From: Rikenellaceae bacterium
Lineage (GTDB): Bacteria > Bacteroidota > Bacteroidia > Bacteroidales > Rikenellaceae
Direction of reading: 5' to 3'
Assembly (NCBI GenBank): GCA_020859685.1
Contig: JAJBVT010000048.1
Location: forward strand, 1-55,225
DNA: 55,225 nucleotides
The translations under genes were made by a program, and so were the position numbers. The notes beneath the pieces are model-generated. The model worked only from the letters and a program-made list of their open reading frames with translations. It was not told the DNA's origin and did no database searches. This document shows, in pieces, positions 54,901 through 55,225 of the stretch (position 1 is its first letter; the number at the start of each line of letters is the position of its first letter).

Positions 54901-54988
54901 AATCGTAATATTGGCAGTAGGCACCCGGCGAACAGAGAGCGAAACCGGCGCATACGAGCGCCGCTACGATATAACGTCGGATATTCAA
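51929..54988 (-). CDS. large outer-membrane protein with gluzincin-like domain, propeller and barrel
   Basis: 1019 residues. The start is a TTG at 54988 that shares TTGA with the upstream stop; no ATG occurs before residue 60, and a signal peptide follows the TTG (IVAALVCAGFALCSPGAYC). Residues about 100-260 carry LAVHEFRHAVQ and WMVEGDAVLTE, an HExxH plus downstream Glu pattern like gluzincin metallopeptidases, with intact ligands His-His-Glu. The middle (about 300-620) has propeller-like repeats (GRIYALKTDLDRTTRLVAVEPETGT). The C-terminal third is a beta-barrel with alternating aromatic strands ending in VFSAGLVLPL. I know no function for this combination. Protease at the outer membrane is the simplest reading. 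Confidence 0.75.
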   Translation of the reverse strand: MNIRRYIVAALVCAGFALCSPGAYCQYYDWGQEPASVKWWQVEADNGKIVFPDYYSRQALRLMNYMDTLLGQVGYGFRKPPMKMPLVLHTQNFSQNGIVILAPSRMEFIVAPPSSTFAMPWHKQLAVHEFRHAVQYGNTNRNFVKVLSWVLGQQGSLVGIGQLPNWMVEGDAVLTETEFATFGRGVQPSFTIDYRAIAAEGRNYRRDKFFSGSYKDHLPDHYTVGYHIVRFAYDKYGENIWDKVSWFNSRNPYMIFPTPRALRKFYGTSSTELFDQTWERLTAHWASLPEQEDSPYIIPTPTTSFTTYETPVTARDGRIYALKTDLDRTTRLVAVEPETGTETVLAHTGQVNTGLVAIGGRLWWTEYRQSTFWEQRINSRLCYYDIPTGKTGTGPDSRNSRTPGKTVTDRSLPNSLLPAGNAVTGPSKRHALFPAEARDGSAPAYVEYHLEGYYSVHTPSEEYILPDTISIHGLTYDRTADAFFIIGLSDAGMWIGRVNEISLEGEIEREPEIGKTTGHRRPVSLQELKTTGVTLIHGPSYSSLSGLRAEGGRLYYTSIASGRDEAHMFDLAEGREYRLTASRYGSFSPSPMSESGDIAVTTYTSRGYMLAVQDAGSLPPEPVALSRVPENLFNPPSIGWDVMNIDTVTLGSDSRGREVTRYRKAARQFRFHSWAPFWFEPDRVLEEDRLNVYVGATVMSQNLLNSAFSTFGYKYTDSGSLFTAGLKFYGWAPKFEIDAEYGTMGQSVILLSNDFKAPRLDNHYVLTGRTYLPILLGSGYHIRWLTPVFEVEQQNIKYYKFRDNGSSYTDDGVQKFRFSLSYTDNVRMAHKDFLPRFGYALRISQTFTPLNEYFGGITSAYGRIYLPGILPHNSLMVRAAAQKQTTSLYNFRQKDIFPRGADYSYSPDRYGAFTVDYQIPLCYPDGGINSVLYIRRIRANVFYDFARFRQVGGTWDIANKKVIIDQRHWKNINSYGLDITFDIVPFRLPSSTDTAVTLSIYKPSDHKRPVFSAGLVLPL

Positions 54989-55182
54989 CCTCCGGCCTTT
55001 TTTACTTTATAACCTTCCTTCTGCAATATTTCGACGACCCGGTCGCGGAAGTCCCCCTGAACGATTATCTCCCCGTCCTTGGCCGTACCGCCCACCCCGC
55101 ACCTGCTTTTCAGCAGTACGGCCAGCTCCCGCAGGTCGCTCTCGCTCCCGCGGAAACCCCGGATATTAGTGGGCTTTTTAAT
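54985..55182 (-). CDS. 3' part of a SUI1/eIF1-family translation initiation factor homologue
   Basis: The C-terminal 65 residues read TNIRGFRGSESDLRELAVLL, KSRCGVGGTAKDGEIIVQGD and then FRDRVVEILQKEGYKV to a TGA at 54987-54985, a clear SUI1 (YciH) domain end. Upstream in the same frame a TAG (55185-55183) follows almost immediately, and the expected basic strand before VTxIRGF is missing in all three frames. So the gene is broken or the sequence near the window edge is wrong. The stop overlaps the TTG start of the outer-membrane protein. Confidence 0.75.
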   Translation of the reverse strand: MKKPTNIRGFRGSESDLRELAVLLKSRCGVGGTAKDGEIIVQGDFRDRVVEILQKEGYKVKKAGG

Positions 55183-55225
55183 CTACGAGGGAGAATACGG
55201 CGACAACAGCGTGACCTGCGGAAGG
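55183..55225. other. window edge, unexplained
   Basis: The 5' part of the SUI1 gene is not found here. On the plus strand this stretch reads openly as IYEGEYGDNSVTCGR, which may be coding of another gene or chance. A junction near 55175-55183 is possible. Confidence 0.3.

Overview
The window looks like a chromosome segment from a Bacteroidales bacterium, most likely Alistipes or another Rikenellaceae. Evidence is the SusC/SusD pair, a hybrid two-component regulator, BACON-domain lipoproteins, promoters of the TTG-N20-TAnnTTTG type, a general lack of Shine-Dalgarno sequences, and a high GC content for the phylum. The genus is an inference. No insertion sequence, CRISPR array, rRNA or prophage is visible.

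Region 1 (1-4.5 kb) is clearly more AT-rich than the rest. It holds a tightly overlapping block: the tail of an unknown gene, an ABC exporter, two alpha/beta hydrolases with atypical nucleophile elbows, and a small phosphoglycosyl transferase. A decayed gene follows, and the block ends at a tRNA-Leu(CAG). Region 2 (4.7-6.4 kb) is a small operon with a winged-helix regulator, a membrane protein and a DUF2141 protein, with a palindrome-rich promoter.

Region 3 (6.4-30.7 kb) is a polysaccharide utilisation locus (PUL) whose enzymes point to rhamnogalacturonan-I. It encodes GH28, GH2, a PL26-type exolyase with a twin-arginine signal, a CE12-type acetylesterase, GH43, GH105, two alginate-lyase-fold proteins, SusC, SusD and a hybrid two-component sensor. 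Surface enzymes would trim and cut the polymer, SusCD would import fragments, and GH105 would open unsaturated ends. As written, SusC, SusD and one lyase each contain a single in-frame stop codon, so the uptake half appears broken while most enzymes are intact.

Region 4 (30.7-55.2 kb) is mostly housekeeping: an unknown lipoprotein, a flavin-reductase-like lipoprotein with an NmrA-type protein and an AraC regulator, tRNA-Leu(CAA), deoC, an outer-membrane barrel, nrnA, a frameshifted cupin, a PepSY-like lipoprotein, recJ, lipB-lipA, an M23 peptidase, a flavin-binding protein, an SDR protein, ispD, a PH-like membrane protein, prfB with its programmed frameshift, an unknown membrane protein, a radical SAM protein, a TonB-domain protein, a broken voltage-gated channel gene, a very large outer-membrane protein with a metallopeptidase-like motif, and the end of a SUI1-family gene.

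The most notable observations are the cluster of single-base lesions, a dispersed ~85-bp intergenic repeat present twice, two operator-like palindrome sets, the atypical hydrolase pair, and the multi-domain outer-membrane protein.
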